Shown: positions 1-8,088 of the stretch, in pieces
How the letters are laid out: every line of letters begins with the position of its first letter
How positions within the stretch are numbered: the first letter of the stretch is position 1
From: an uncultured Roseateles sp.
GTDB lineage: Bacteria; Pseudomonadota; Gammaproteobacteria; Burkholderiales; Burkholderiaceae
Direction: 5' to 3'
NCBI GenBank assembly: GCA_946480605.1
Contig: CAMLKW010000076.1
Span: 1-17,496 of the forward strand
Length of the DNA: 17,496 nucleotides
Notes under the pieces: generated by a model
Told to the model about the DNA's origin: nothing
The model's database searches: none
What the model saw: only the letters and a program-made list of their open reading frames with translations
Program-made: the position numbers and the translations under genes

Positions 1-6
1 CACGCC

Positions 7-1182
7 ATGGCCGACCAGGACGCACAGGACCGCAACTTACCCGCCTCGCCCAAGAAGATCGAAAGATCGCGGGCGGAAGGCCAGGTGCCGCGCTCGCGCG
101 ACCTGCCGCATTTCGCCATGATGGTTGCGGGCGGTGCGGTGCTGGCCGCGGCGGGACCGCAGATCATCGAGAAGCTGCGTCAGACCTTGATCACCGGCCT
201 GCGCTTCGACGCCAGCCTGCTGGCCCGGCCCGGCTTCATGGGCGAGCGCCTGGTCGAGATGACACTCGCCTTCGCCATCGTCGCGCTGCCGGTCGGCCTG
301 TTGCTGGCCTTCGTTGGCATCGCCAGCAACCTGGCCAGCGGTGGCTTGAACTGGACCATGAAGCCGCTGGCGCCCAAGTTCACGCACCTGAATCCGCTCT
401 CAGGCCTGAAGCGGCTGTTCACGGGCCAGGGCCTGGGCACGGCGATGAAGGCCGTGCTGCTGGCGCTGGTGCTGGGCATCGTCGGCGCGATGGTGCTGAA
501 GGACAGGCTGGCGGCCTACGTGAGCATCATGTCCGTGCCGCTGCCGTCGGCGCTGGCCTATGCGGGCCAGCAGCTGATGGGCGGACTGGGCCTGCTGGCC
601 ATTGCTCTGGCCGTGTTCGCCGCCATCGACGTGCCGCTGCAGCGCCAGCTGTGGCTGCGCCGCCTGCGCATGAGCCGCGAAGAGGCCAAGCAGGAGTTGA
701 AGGAGGTCGAGGGCAACCTGGAGATCAAGGCCAAGGTGCGTGCCCGCATGCGCGAGATGGCCAAGCGCCGCATGCTGGCCGCCGTGCCCCAGGCCGACCT
801 GGTGGTCATGAACCCCACCCACTACGCCGTCGCGCTGAAGTACGACGAGGGCAAGATGGGCGCGCCCAAGGTCGTGGCCAAGGGCGCCGACCTGCTGGCC
901 ATGAAGATCCGCGACCTGGCCAAGGAGAGCAAGGTGCCGGTGCTGCAGCAGCCCGCGCTGGCCCGCGCGCTGTACGCCCACGCCAAGGTCGACCACGAGA
1001 TCCCCGCCGCGCTGTTCGGGGCCGTGGCCCAGGTGCTGGCCTACGTCTACCAGCTGCGCGCGGCGATGAAGTCGCGCAACCTGAACACGCCGGACATGCC
1101 AAGGCCGCATGTGCCGCCGGAGCTGGACCCGCACAACAAGCCGGGCTGGGCGCCGGAGCCCGACGAGGACTTCGCGGAGTGA
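7..1182 (+). CDS. flhB: Flagellar biosynthesis protein FlhB (export-gate substrate-specificity switch)
   Basis: FlhB is an inner-membrane part of the flagellar type III export gate. After self-cleavage it switches export from rod/hook to filament substrates. The 391-residue product has the usual family length. It opens with a basic cytoplasmic segment (SPKKIERSRAEGQ) and has about four hydrophobic segments (roughly residues 35-55, 85-110, 140-165 and 185-210). A charged linker (about 220-260) follows, then the autocleavage motif NPTH at residues 269-272, the same position as in Salmonella FlhB. The PTHYAVALKY and VLQQPALARALYA stretches are typical of the C-terminal domain. A Pro/Asp-rich tail follows. 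Only six bases precede the ATG, so its ribosome site and any upstream operon partner lie outside the window. flhA follows after 182 bp. Confidence 0.97.
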   Translation: MADQDAQDRNLPASPKKIERSRAEGQVPRSRDLPHFAMMVAGGAVLAAAGPQIIEKLRQTLITGLRFDASLLARPGFMGERLVEMTLAFAIVALPVGLLLAFVGIASNLASGGLNWTMKPLAPKFTHLNPLSGLKRLFTGQGLGTAMKAVLLALVLGIVGAMVLKDRLAAYVSIMSVPLPSALAYAGQQLMGGLGLLAIALAVFAAIDVPLQRQLWLRRLRMSREEAKQELKEVEGNLEIKAKVRARMREMAKRRMLAAVPQADLVVMNPTHYAVALKYDEGKMGAPKVVAKGADLLAMKIRDLAKESKVPVLQQPALARALYAHAKVDHEIPAALFGAVAQVLAYVYQLRAAMKSRNLNTPDMPRPHVPPELDPHNKPGWAPEPDEDFAE

Positions 1183-1298
1183 GCGCCACCCGGCTGGGCA
1201 GCTTGGGCCTCATGGCGGCCCTGCGCGCCGCGCCGCCGCGGTCTGCCTAGCGCTGCACCAGGGCCGGAACAGCGCGGGTTTCGCCCCGCTTCTCCGGC

Positions 1299-1325
1299 TC
1301 AAGTTTCTTCGGCCGCCGCGAAAAA
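1299..1325 (+). promoter_or_regulatory. Candidate FliA (sigma-28) promoter for flhA
   Basis: The sequence shows TCAAGTTT at 1299-1306, an 11-nt spacer, then GCGAAAAA at 1318-1325. The enterobacterial sigma-28 consensus is TAAAGTTT-N11-GCCGATAA, so the -35 matches 7 of 8 and the -10 matches 5 of 8 with exact spacing. It ends about 40 bp before the flhA ATG, in the only sizeable gap (1183-1364) of the flagellar cluster. The rest of the gap shows only a weak 5-bp hairpin (1274-1289). No experimental support is visible. Confidence 0.5.
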
Positions 1326-1364
1326 TGCGTCCGTCACCGGACCGTTTCTCGCCCGCCCCGCCGC

Positions 1365-3455
1365 ATGAACCCCCTGATCGCCAAACTCCAGGCCCTGCTC
1401 GGCCCGCGCGCAGGCGTCATCGCCGCCCTGGGCGCGCCCATCGCCGTGCTGCTGGTGCTGGCCATGATGGTGCTGCCGCTGCCGCCCTTCGTGCTGGACC
1501 TGCTGTTCACCTTCAACATCGCGATGGCGGTGATGGTCACCATGGTGGCCGCCAACATGATCCGGCCGCTGGATTTCGCCGCCTTCCCGACCGTGCTGCT
1601 GCTGACCACGCTGATGCGGCTGTCGCTGAACGTCGCCTCCACCCGTGTCGTGCTGCTGGAGGGCCACACAGGCACCGGCGCGGCCGGCAAGGTCATCGAG
1701 GCCTTCGGCCACTTCCTGATCGGCGGCAACTTCGCGGTCGGCCTGATCGTGTTCGCGATCCTGGTGGTCATCAACTTCATCGTCGTCACCAAGGGCGCCG
1801 AGCGCATCGCCGAGGTCGGCGCGCGCTTCACGCTGGACGCCATGCCCGGCAAGCAGATGGCCGTGGACGCCGACCTGAACGCCGGCCTCATCAACGAGGC
1901 CGAGGCCAAGCGCCGCCGCGCCGAGCTGAGCGACGAGGCCGACTTCTTCGGCTCCATGGACGGCGCCAGCAAGTTCGTGCGCGGCGACGCCATCGCCGGC
2001 ATGCTGATCCTGGTCATCAACATCGTGGGCGGCTTCATCATCGGCGTGGCCCAGCATGGGCTGAGCGCCGGTCAGGCCGCCAACAGCTACATCCTGCTGG
2101 CGGTGGGCGACGCGCTGGTGGCGCAGATCCCGGCGCTGCTGATCTCGGTCGCGGCCGCCATGGTGGTGTCGCGCGTGGGCACGGACAAGGCCATCGGCAG
2201 CCAGATCGGCAAGCAGGTGTTCGGCTCGGCCAAGAGCATTGCCATCACGGCCGGCGTCATCGCCGCACTGGGCCTGATCCCGGGCATGCCGCACGTGGTG
2301 TTCCTGCTGATTGCCGCCGCGCTGGGCTACCTGGCCTGGTGGCTGCGCAGCCGGGAGCAGGCCGCCGAGGCGGCCAAGGCGGTCAAGCCCATCATGCCGC
2401 CTGCTGAGGGCTCGGGCGAGGCGAGCTGGTCCGACCTGGTGCCGGTGGACACGCTGGGCCTGGAGGTCGGCTACCGCCTCATCACGCTGGTGGACAAGAC
2501 CAAGGAGGGCGACCTGCTGAGCCGCATCAAAGGGGTGCGCCGAAAGTTCGCGCAGGAGGTCGGCTTCCTGCCGCCGCCGGTGCACATCCGCGACAACCTG
2601 GAGCTGCGCCCCAGCCAGTACCGCATCTCGCTGCGCGGCGCCGTCGTCGGTGAGGCCGAGGCCTTCCCGGGCATGTGGCTGGCCATCAACCCGGGCCATG
2701 CGACGCAGAAGCTCATCGGCACCGCGACGACCGACCCCGCCTTCGGCCTGCCGGCCGTGTGGATCGAGGACCGCCAGCGGGAGATGGCCCAAATGAGCGG
2801 GTTTACGGTCGTTGATTGCTCGACCGTCGTGGCCACCCACCTTTCACACTTGATGCAAGTGCACGCGGCCAAGCTGTTGGGCCGCGTGGAGACGCAGTCG
2901 CTGGTGGAGCACCTCACCAAGCAGGCTCCGCAATTGATCGAAGACGTGATTCCCAAGATGGTCAGCATCGCCACCCTGCAACGAGTCCTCCAGCTGCTGC
3001 TGGAAGAGGGCGTGCACGTGCGCGACATGCGCTCCATCGTCGAATGCCTGGCCGAGAACGCCGTCGCCGTGACCGACCCCGGCGAGCTGGCCCGCCGCAT
3101 CCGCACCCACATCGCACCGGCCATCGTGCAGCAGATCTACGGCTCGACCAAGGAGCTGGACGTCATCGCGCTGGAGCCCGAGCTGGAGCGCCTGGTCACG
3201 CAGGCGCTGAACTCGCCGCACGGCGCCGCGCTGGACCCCGGCGTGGCCGACACGCTGGCCCGCAGCGCCGCCGAGACGGCCCAGAAGCAGGAAGACCGCG
3301 GCGTGCCTGCCACGCTGCTGGTGCCCGACCTGATCCGCGCCCCCATGGCCCGGCTGCTCAAGCGCGCCGCGCCCCGGCTCAAGGTCCTCGGCCACAGCGA
3401 GATCCCTGAAACCCACACCATCCGCATCGGCTCCATCATCGGAGGCACAGCATGA
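1365..3455 (+). CDS. flhA: Flagellar biosynthesis protein FlhA (export-gate ring protein)
   Basis: FlhA forms the nonameric ring of the flagellar export gate. It couples proton-motive force to export and docks chaperone-substrate complexes. The 696-residue product has the family length. The N-terminal half carries about eight membrane segments (from about residue 15 to 330). The FHIPEP-family signature FVRGDAIAG places Asp208 at the position that is functionally critical in Salmonella FlhA. The loop DADLNAGLINEAEAKRRRAEL is characteristic. The C-terminal cytoplasmic domain (about 350-696) begins with the SDLVPVDTLGLEVGYRLI region. The ATG at 1365 has no strong Shine-Dalgarno but gives the expected N-terminus. 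Its stop overlaps the flhF ATG by 4 nt (ATGA), implying translational coupling. Confidence 0.98.
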   Translation: MNPLIAKLQALLGPRAGVIAALGAPIAVLLVLAMMVLPLPPFVLDLLFTFNIAMAVMVTMVAANMIRPLDFAAFPTVLLLTTLMRLSLNVASTRVVLLEGHTGTGAAGKVIEAFGHFLIGGNFAVGLIVFAILVVINFIVVTKGAERIAEVGARFTLDAMPGKQMAVDADLNAGLINEAEAKRRRAELSDEADFFGSMDGASKFVRGDAIAGMLILVINIVGGFIIGVAQHGLSAGQAANSYILLAVGDALVAQIPALLISVAAAMVVSRVGTDKAIGSQIGKQVFGSAKSIAITAGVIAALGLIPGMPHVVFLLIAAALGYLAWWLRSREQAAEAAKAVKPIMPPAEGSGEASWSDLVPVDTLGLEVGYRLITLVDKTKEGDLLSRIKGVRRKFAQEVGFLPPPVHIRDNLELRPSQYRISLRGAVVGEAEAFPGMWLAINPGHATQKLIGTATTDPAFGLPAVWIEDRQREMAQMSGFTVVDCSTVVATHLSHLMQVHAAKLLGRVETQSLVEHLTKQAPQLIEDVIPKMVSIATLQRVLQLLLEEGVHVRDMRSIVECLAENAVAVTDPGELARRIRTHIAPAIVQQIYGSTKELDVIALEPELERLVTQALNSPHGAALDPGVADTLARSAAETAQKQEDRGVPATLLVPDLIRAPMARLLKRAAPRLKVLGHSEIPETHTIRIGSIIGGTA

Positions 3456-5092
3456 ATGTCCGTAAGTTCAACGCGCCCACGTCGCGCGAGGCGCTCGCCC
3501 TGGTCAAGCAGGCCTTCGGAGGCGATGCGGTGGTGCTGTCCAACAAGCCGGTTCCGGGCGGTGTCGAGGTGCTGGCCATGGCGCCCGAAGGCATGGGCCA
3601 GATCGAGCAGATCGCCGCCGCCGCCCCGCGCACGGTGGCCCGCCCGCCGGCGCCGCAGCAGGCCGCGCTGCCACCGCAGCGCGCCAGCTTTGCCGAGCGT
3701 GCGGACCGCCAGGAGCCCAGCTTCAAGGGCGCCGGCGTGGGCGGCGACGTGGCGCAGCTGGCCATGAGCACGCTGAGCTTCCAGGACTATGTGCGCGAGC
3801 GCGTGCTGCGCCGCCGCCAGGCCGAGATGGCCGGCCAGCCCGATCCCGTCGCGGCGGCTGCACCCACGCCGCAGCCGCAAGCCGCTGCGCTGTCGCTGGA
3901 TGCGGCCCGCGCACAGCGCGAGCGCCGTGCCGCCGAGGCCATGGCCGCGCTGGCGCCGCGCCGTGCCGCCGCGCCGGCCCAGCCGCAGCCGCGCCCCGCG
4001 CCGCCGGTGCTGCGCGACGAGATCCGCATTCCGCCAGCCACTGCGGCGCGTGCCATGCCGCAGCTCGGCGACATCGCCACCGCCACCGAGCCCCTGCCGC
4101 TGCCCGGCCAGCCCACCGCCACGCAGCGCAGCCAGATGGACATGGCCTCCGAGCTGCGCCAGATGCGCGGTCTCATCGAGGAGCGTTTCTCGTCGCTGGC
4201 CTTCATGGAGAAGCTGCAGCGCCAGCCCGTGCAGGCGCGGCTGACGCAGAAGCTGCTGGAGCTGGGCTTCTCGCCGGCGCTGGTGCGCAAGCTGGCCGAG
4301 AGCTGCCCGGCCGACTTCAAGGCCGGCTCGCCCCAGGACCCCGCCGACGAGAGCGCCTGGGCCGCCCATGTGCTGTCGCGCAACCTGCAGACCGACGAGG
4401 CCGCACCGGCCATCGAGGACCGCGGCGGCGTGTTCGCGCTGATCGGCTCCACCGGCGTCGGCAAGACCACCACCACCGCCAAGCTGGCCGCCCACTTCGC
4501 GACCAAGTACGGCGCCGGCCAGCTGGGCCTCATCACGCTGGATGCCTACCGCGTCGGCGCCCACGAGCAGCTGCGCGCCTATGGCCGCATCCTCGGTGTG
4601 CCGGTGCACACCGCGCACGACCGCGCGTCGCTGGACGATCTGCTGGACCTGCTGTCCAGCAAGAAGCTCATCCTCATCGACACCGCCGGCATGGCCCAGC
4701 GCGACAGCCGCACGCAGGAGCTGCTGGAGATGCTGGCCCACCCCAGCATCAAGAAGCTGCTGGTCATCAACGCCGCCCAGCAGGGCGAGACCATCGAGGA
4801 CGTCGTCAATGCCTGGAAGGCCGCCGCCTGCGAGGGCGTGGTGCTCAGCAAGATCGACGAGGCCGTCAAGCTGGCTCCGGCGCTGGACACGCTGATCCGC
4901 CACAAGCTCAAGGTGCTGGGCGTGGCCAACGGCCAGCGCGTGCCGGAAGACTGGCACCGCCTGCCCAGCGTCGCGCTGGTGCAGCGCGCGCTGAAGAGCC
5001 CGGCGGCCGGCGCCTGGCGCATGGACAACACCGACGTCAACCTCATCTTCGCCGGCGCCCCGCTGATCGATGGCATGAGGGCCGTCCACTGA
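3452..5092 (+). CDS. flhF: Flagellar biosynthesis GTPase FlhF
   Basis: FlhF is an SRP-family GTPase that recruits early flagellar components to the cell pole, fixing flagellar site and number. The 546-residue product starts with the conserved N-terminus MNVRKFNAPTSREALALVKQ. A long Ala/Pro/Gln-rich low-complexity region follows (about 50-220), as is typical of FlhF B domains. The helical N domain covers about 230-325. The NG GTPase domain shows the P-loop GSTGVGKT (332-339), the DAYRVGAHEQLR motif, DTAG (410-413) and SKID (466-469). GGAGG-like purines (GGAGG, 3441-3445) sit 6 nt before the ATG, supporting this start. The gene overlaps flhA by 4 nt and abuts the FlhG-like gene without a gap. 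All key GTPase residues look intact. Confidence 0.97.
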   Translation: MNVRKFNAPTSREALALVKQAFGGDAVVLSNKPVPGGVEVLAMAPEGMGQIEQIAAAAPRTVARPPAPQQAALPPQRASFAERADRQEPSFKGAGVGGDVAQLAMSTLSFQDYVRERVLRRRQAEMAGQPDPVAAAAPTPQPQAAALSLDAARAQRERRAAEAMAALAPRRAAAPAQPQPRPAPPVLRDEIRIPPATAARAMPQLGDIATATEPLPLPGQPTATQRSQMDMASELRQMRGLIEERFSSLAFMEKLQRQPVQARLTQKLLELGFSPALVRKLAESCPADFKAGSPQDPADESAWAAHVLSRNLQTDEAAPAIEDRGGVFALIGSTGVGKTTTTAKLAAHFATKYGAGQLGLITLDAYRVGAHEQLRAYGRILGVPVHTAHDRASLDDLLDLLSSKKLILIDTAGMAQRDSRTQELLEMLAHPSIKKLLVINAAQQGETIEDVVNAWKAAACEGVVLSKIDEAVKLAPALDTLIRHKLKVLGVANGQRVPEDWHRLPSVALVQRALKSPAAGAWRMDNTDVNLIFAGAPLIDGMRAVH

Positions 5093-5887
5093 ATGTCGCG
5101 CAGCACCATGCCTCCAGATCAAGCCCATGGCCTGCGCCGCCTGTTCGCGGCCAACAAGACCCGCTTCGTGCCGGTGGTCAGCAACCCGCGCGTGATGGGC
5201 GCCGGCATCATGCTCGAAGGCCTGTGCGCCGCGTTCGCCGAGCTGAACCTGCACACGCTCGTGGTGGACGCCGGCGAGCTGTCGCCGCAGCCGTCCGAGC
5301 TGGCGCAGGTGGACCTGTCCAACTGCATCGAGCGGCTGTCGCCGCGCGTGTCGTATCTCGCGGCGCGCGGGCTGCCGCTGCGCTACATCAACGCCCAGGG
5401 TTCGGCCGCGGCCTTCCTGGCGGCGGTGGTCGAGGCTGCTCCTGAGGCCGACGTCATCCTGCTGCATGCGCCGGCTGCCGAGCTGGCCCGCGTCGTCGCG
5501 CTGCGCGAGGTGCGCCCATTGCTGCTGGCGGATACCGATCCGCGCAGCGTCACGGAAGCCTATGCCGGCATGAAATGGCTCACGCAACGGGCGGGGCTGT
5601 TGGTCTACAGTCTGCTCATGGCCTGCCAACCCCAGCTGCGCGTGGCCACCCGCATCGCGCAACAGCTTCATTCCTGCGCCGACGGCTTCCTCGGCGCGGT
5701 GCTGCGCGACTGGGCCTGCCTGGACCCCCGCACCCACAACGCGCCGCTGTCGCCCGAACTGCGCCACCTGGCCCGCGAGCTGCTGCTGGCGGCGCCCCCG
5801 GGCGCGGCTCTCGACGCCGCCTCCCACGCGACCCTGCTGCGCCCGGCGCGCGCAGTGTCATCCCCCCTGATTGCTGCGACGCATTGA
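5093..5887 (+). CDS. flhG: FlhG/FleN-position MinD-like protein with degenerate P-loop
   Basis: By position between flhF and fliA this is FlhG/FleN, the MinD-type regulator of flagellar number. The 264-residue product begins with DQAHGLR (9-15), matching the DQAxxLR activator motif by which FlhG stimulates FlhF GTPase activity. The MinD fold is suggested by FVPVVSN...LCAAFAELNLHTLVVDAG (25-61). However, the Walker A segment expected as SGKGGVGKT reads SNPRVMGAG (30-38), so both lysines are gone. The second nucleotide motif (DxxAG type) reads VILLHAPAAEL. No clear amphipathic C-terminal membrane helix is visible. ATP binding is therefore unlikely, while FlhF activation may persist. The ATG directly follows the flhF TGA, with GAGGG at 5077-5081 as a plausible ribosome site. 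A second ATG at 5108 would cut into the region just before DQA. Confidence 0.8.
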   Translation: MSRSTMPPDQAHGLRRLFAANKTRFVPVVSNPRVMGAGIMLEGLCAAFAELNLHTLVVDAGELSPQPSELAQVDLSNCIERLSPRVSYLAARGLPLRYINAQGSAAAFLAAVVEAAPEADVILLHAPAAELARVVALREVRPLLLADTDPRSVTEAYAGMKWLTQRAGLLVYSLLMACQPQLRVATRIAQQLHSCADGFLGAVLRDWACLDPRTHNAPLSPELRHLARELLLAAPPGAALDAASHATLLRPARAVSSPLIAATH

Positions 5888-5905
5888 CCTCCGCCGGGAG
5901 CCGCT

Positions 5906-6619
5906 ATGTACACGCCCAAAGGCCGCCTCGACAACAGCACGCTGATCAAGCAGTACAGCCCGCTGGTCCGACGCCTGGCGCACCAGATGATCGCCAAGCT
6001 GCCGGCCAACGTGGAGGTGGACGACCTGATCCAGGTCGGCCTCATCGGCCTGACCGATGCGCTGTCGCGCTTCGACGCCGAGCAGGGCGTGCAGTTCGAG
6101 ACCTTCGCCACGCAGCGCATCCGTGGCGCCATGCTCGACGAGCTGCGCGGCGGCGACTGGATGAGCCGCGGCACGCGCCGCCAGCAGCGCGAGATCGAGG
6201 TCGCGGTGCACAAGGTCGAGCAGCGCCTGGGCCGCGCGCCCCGCGAGGACGAGATCGCCGCCGAGATGGGGCTCACGCTGTCCGACTACCAGGAGCTGCT
6301 GGGCAAGGTGCGCGGCACGCAGCTGGTCTACCTGGAGGACATGTCCGGCGACGACGGCGACAACGACTATCTCGACCGCCACGTCGCCGATGAGAGCGCC
6401 AACCCGATGGCGCAGCTGCAGGACCACCGCATGCGCGAGGCGCTGGTGGAAGCCATCAAGAACCTGCCCGAGCGCGAGCAGTACGTGATGAGCATGTACT
6501 ACGAGCACGACATGAATCTGAAAGAGATTGCCGCCGTGCTCAAGGTCACGGAGTCCCGCGTGTGCCAGTTGCACAGTCAGTCCATTGCAAGGTTGCGCGT
6601 TAAGCTGCGCGATTGGTAA
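5906..6619 (+). CDS. fliA: RNA polymerase sigma factor FliA (sigma-28)
   Basis: FliA directs transcription of late flagellar, motor and chemotaxis genes and is held in check by FlgM until the hook is complete. The 237-residue product is family length. It shows region 2 (about 10-85: LIKQYSPLVRRLAHQM, DDLIQVGLIGLTDALSRFD, FATQRIRGAMLDELR), region 3 (about 90-145) and region 4 (about 190-235: LPEREQYVMSMYYEHDMNLKEIA with helix-turn-helix TESRVCQLHSQSIARLR). GGGAG (5896-5900) lies 5 nt before the ATG. It follows the FlhG-like gene by 18 nt, so it is probably in the same transcript. Confidence 0.97.
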   Translation: MYTPKGRLDNSTLIKQYSPLVRRLAHQMIAKLPANVEVDDLIQVGLIGLTDALSRFDAEQGVQFETFATQRIRGAMLDELRGGDWMSRGTRRQQREIEVAVHKVEQRLGRAPREDEIAAEMGLTLSDYQELLGKVRGTQLVYLEDMSGDDGDNDYLDRHVADESANPMAQLQDHRMREALVEAIKNLPEREQYVMSMYYEHDMNLKEIAAVLKVTESRVCQLHSQSIARLRVKLRDW

Positions 6620-6639
6620 TGGCGGGGCGCTGATGGTGG

Positions 6640-6666
6640 TGTCCCCGACCACATAACGAGGGGACA
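6640..6666 (+). promoter_or_regulatory. Inverted repeat that could mask the chemoreceptor ribosome site
   Basis: A perfect 7-bp inverted repeat, TGTCCCC (6640-6646) and GGGGACA (6660-6666), is separated by a 13-nt loop. The right arm contains most of the Shine-Dalgarno GAGGGGA (6658-6664), which sits 7 nt before the ATG at 6672. In the mRNA this hairpin would occlude the ribosome site, which could lower or condition translation. This is seen in sequence only; the regulatory role is inferred. Confidence 0.35.
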
Positions 6667-6671
6667 AACGC

Positions 6672-8021
6672 ATGCTCAGATGGCCCAAGGTCGGAGTCTC
6701 GGCGTCTTCATCGCCTGCGCGCGAGGAACCCGTCCGGCGTGACGACAGCGGGGCGCTGAACGTCGTCAAGAAGCTGTCCCGTTCCATCTCCACCGTCGGC
6801 AAGGACGCTGCCGAGGTGCGCGGCGCGCTGGAAGACACGCAGCGCGTCGTGCAGGCCCAAGGCCAGGCGATGCAGGCGCTGGCCCAGCAGCTCAACCAGA
6901 TCAGCCAGGCACAGGCGGCCATCGCGACCGCCACCGCCCAGAGCGCCGCCGCCGTGCAGCGTGCCCGCGGCGCGCTGGGCGTGGCGGGCGGTGAGGTGGT
7001 GGGCATGGCCGGCACGCTGGCCCAGGTGTCCGAGGCCGCCGCCGAGATCACCAAGATCTCGCTGCAGACCCGCCTCGTCGCGTTCAACGCGGCGGTGGAG
7101 GCCAAGCATGCCGGCGACGCCGGCCGTGGCTTCGCCGTCGTCGCCGAGGCCGTGAAGGCGCTGGCCGGCCAGGTCGAGGCCTCGTCCAAGGCCATCGTCA
7201 GTGCCATCGCGACGCTGCAGGAGCGTATCGACCGCTTCAGCGCCGAACTGACCGAGAACCCTGCCAGGCCCAGCCAGATCCACGCCGCCTTCCACGAGGT
7301 CGAGCAGGACGTGCAGCGCATCGCCGCCTCGGCGGCGGACAGCGGCCAGCAGATGAGCCTGCTCAACGAGCGCGCGCACGAGCTGGAGCGCGAGGTGTCC
7401 GATGCCTCGCACAGCCTCAAGGTGGCCTTCGACGGCAGCGACCGCTTCCTGCGCATGTCGGAAGACCTGATCGAGCAGATCGCCGAGAGCGGCGTCGAGG
7501 TCGACGACATGCCCATCATCCGCACCGCGCAGGCGGCCGCGGCCGAGATTGCCGAGCTGCTGGAGGGGGCGTTGCGCGACGGCCAGATCAGCGAGGCCGA
7601 CCTGTTCGACGAGGGCTACCGGCCCATCGACGGCACGAACCCGCAACAGCACACCACGCGCTTTTGCCAGCTCACCGACCGGCTGCTGCCGCCGGTGCAG
7701 GAGAAGGCGCTGGCCTTCAGCGACAAGATCGTCTTCTGCATCTCGGCCGACCGCAACGGCTACATCGCGACGCACAACCGCAAGTACTGCCAGCCGCAGC
7801 GGCCCGGCGACACGGTCTGGAATACGGCCAACAGCCGCTACCGCCGCATCTTCAACGACCGCACGGGCCTCGCGTCAGCGCGCAATACCCGGCCCTTCCT
7901 GCTGCAGACCTACCGCCGCGACATGGGCGGTGGCCGTTTCGTGCTGCTGAAGGAGGTGTCCGCGCCCATCCTGGTCAAGGGCCGGCATTGGGGCGGCCTG
8001 CGCCTGGCCTTCAATTTCTGA
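6672..8021 (+). CDS. Soluble methyl-accepting chemotaxis-like protein with C-terminal sensor region
   Basis: This 449-residue protein has no signal peptide or membrane segment, so it should be cytoplasmic. Residues about 35-115 form an Ala/Gln-rich coiled coil. The chemoreceptor signalling hairpin is at about 120-170 (EITKISLQTRLVAFNAAVEAKHAGDAGRGFAVVAEAVKALA). Compared with the usual QTNLLALNAAIEAARAG tip it has variant residues (QTRLVAFNAAVEAKHAG, 132-148). The flanking helices are short for a classical receptor. A separate C-terminal domain (about 330-449) contains ISADRNGYIATHNRKYCQPQ and ends in GRHWGGLRLAFNF. This resembles the PAS/Cache-like sensor placed after the hairpin in some proteobacterial receptors; the ligand is unknown. 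A strong GAGGGGA site lies 7 nt before the ATG. It trails fliA by 52 nt with no obvious new promoter, so it is probably co-transcribed with the flagellar operon. Confidence 0.88.
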   Translation: MLRWPKVGVSASSSPAREEPVRRDDSGALNVVKKLSRSISTVGKDAAEVRGALEDTQRVVQAQGQAMQALAQQLNQISQAQAAIATATAQSAAAVQRARGALGVAGGEVVGMAGTLAQVSEAAAEITKISLQTRLVAFNAAVEAKHAGDAGRGFAVVAEAVKALAGQVEASSKAIVSAIATLQERIDRFSAELTENPARPSQIHAAFHEVEQDVQRIAASAADSGQQMSLLNERAHELEREVSDASHSLKVAFDGSDRFLRMSEDLIEQIAESGVEVDDMPIIRTAQAAAAEIAELLEGALRDGQISEADLFDEGYRPIDGTNPQQHTTRFCQLTDRLLPPVQEKALAFSDKIVFCISADRNGYIATHNRKYCQPQRPGDTVWNTANSRYRRIFNDRTGLASARNTRPFLLQTYRRDMGGGRFVLLKEVSAPILVKGRHWGGLRLAFNF

Positions 8022-8024
8022 CGC
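8009..8024. repeat. 16-bp direct repeat, left copy
   Basis: CTTCAATTTCTGACGC spans the last codons and stop of the chemoreceptor-like gene. An identical copy in the same orientation is at 11036-11051, and the match extends to 18 of 19 with one mismatch. The pair brackets the protease/PEP-CTERM block. Confidence 0.75.
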
Positions 8025-8036
8025 CGCAGGCGCCAC

Positions 8037-8069
8037 GAAAAAACGGCCACCGCCGAGGGCGGTGGCCGT
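8037..8069 (-). terminator. Rho-independent terminator of the protease gene
   Basis: A perfect 12-bp stem (8043-8054 with 8058-8069) closes on a 3-nt loop. Read on the minus strand, it is followed by a run of about six T residues (the A-run at 8038-8043 on the plus strand). It starts 19 nt after the protease stop. On the plus strand there is no T-run after the stem, so it acts mainly on minus-strand transcription, though the hairpin may also slow convergent reading from the chemoreceptor gene. Confidence 0.85.
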
Positions 8070-8088
8070 CATGTGGAGCGCGTCCCGC

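Noticed and set aside
1274..1289. Hairpin GCGGG-loop-CCCGC after flhB as a terminator
   Set aside because: The stem is only 5 bp with no T-run, too weak to call.
3137..5827. Long minus-strand open frame of about 896 codons opposite flhF and flhG
   Set aside because: It is antisense to recognised genes, with a Gln/His/Arg/Gly-rich composition and no domain. Such frames are common opposite high-GC genes.
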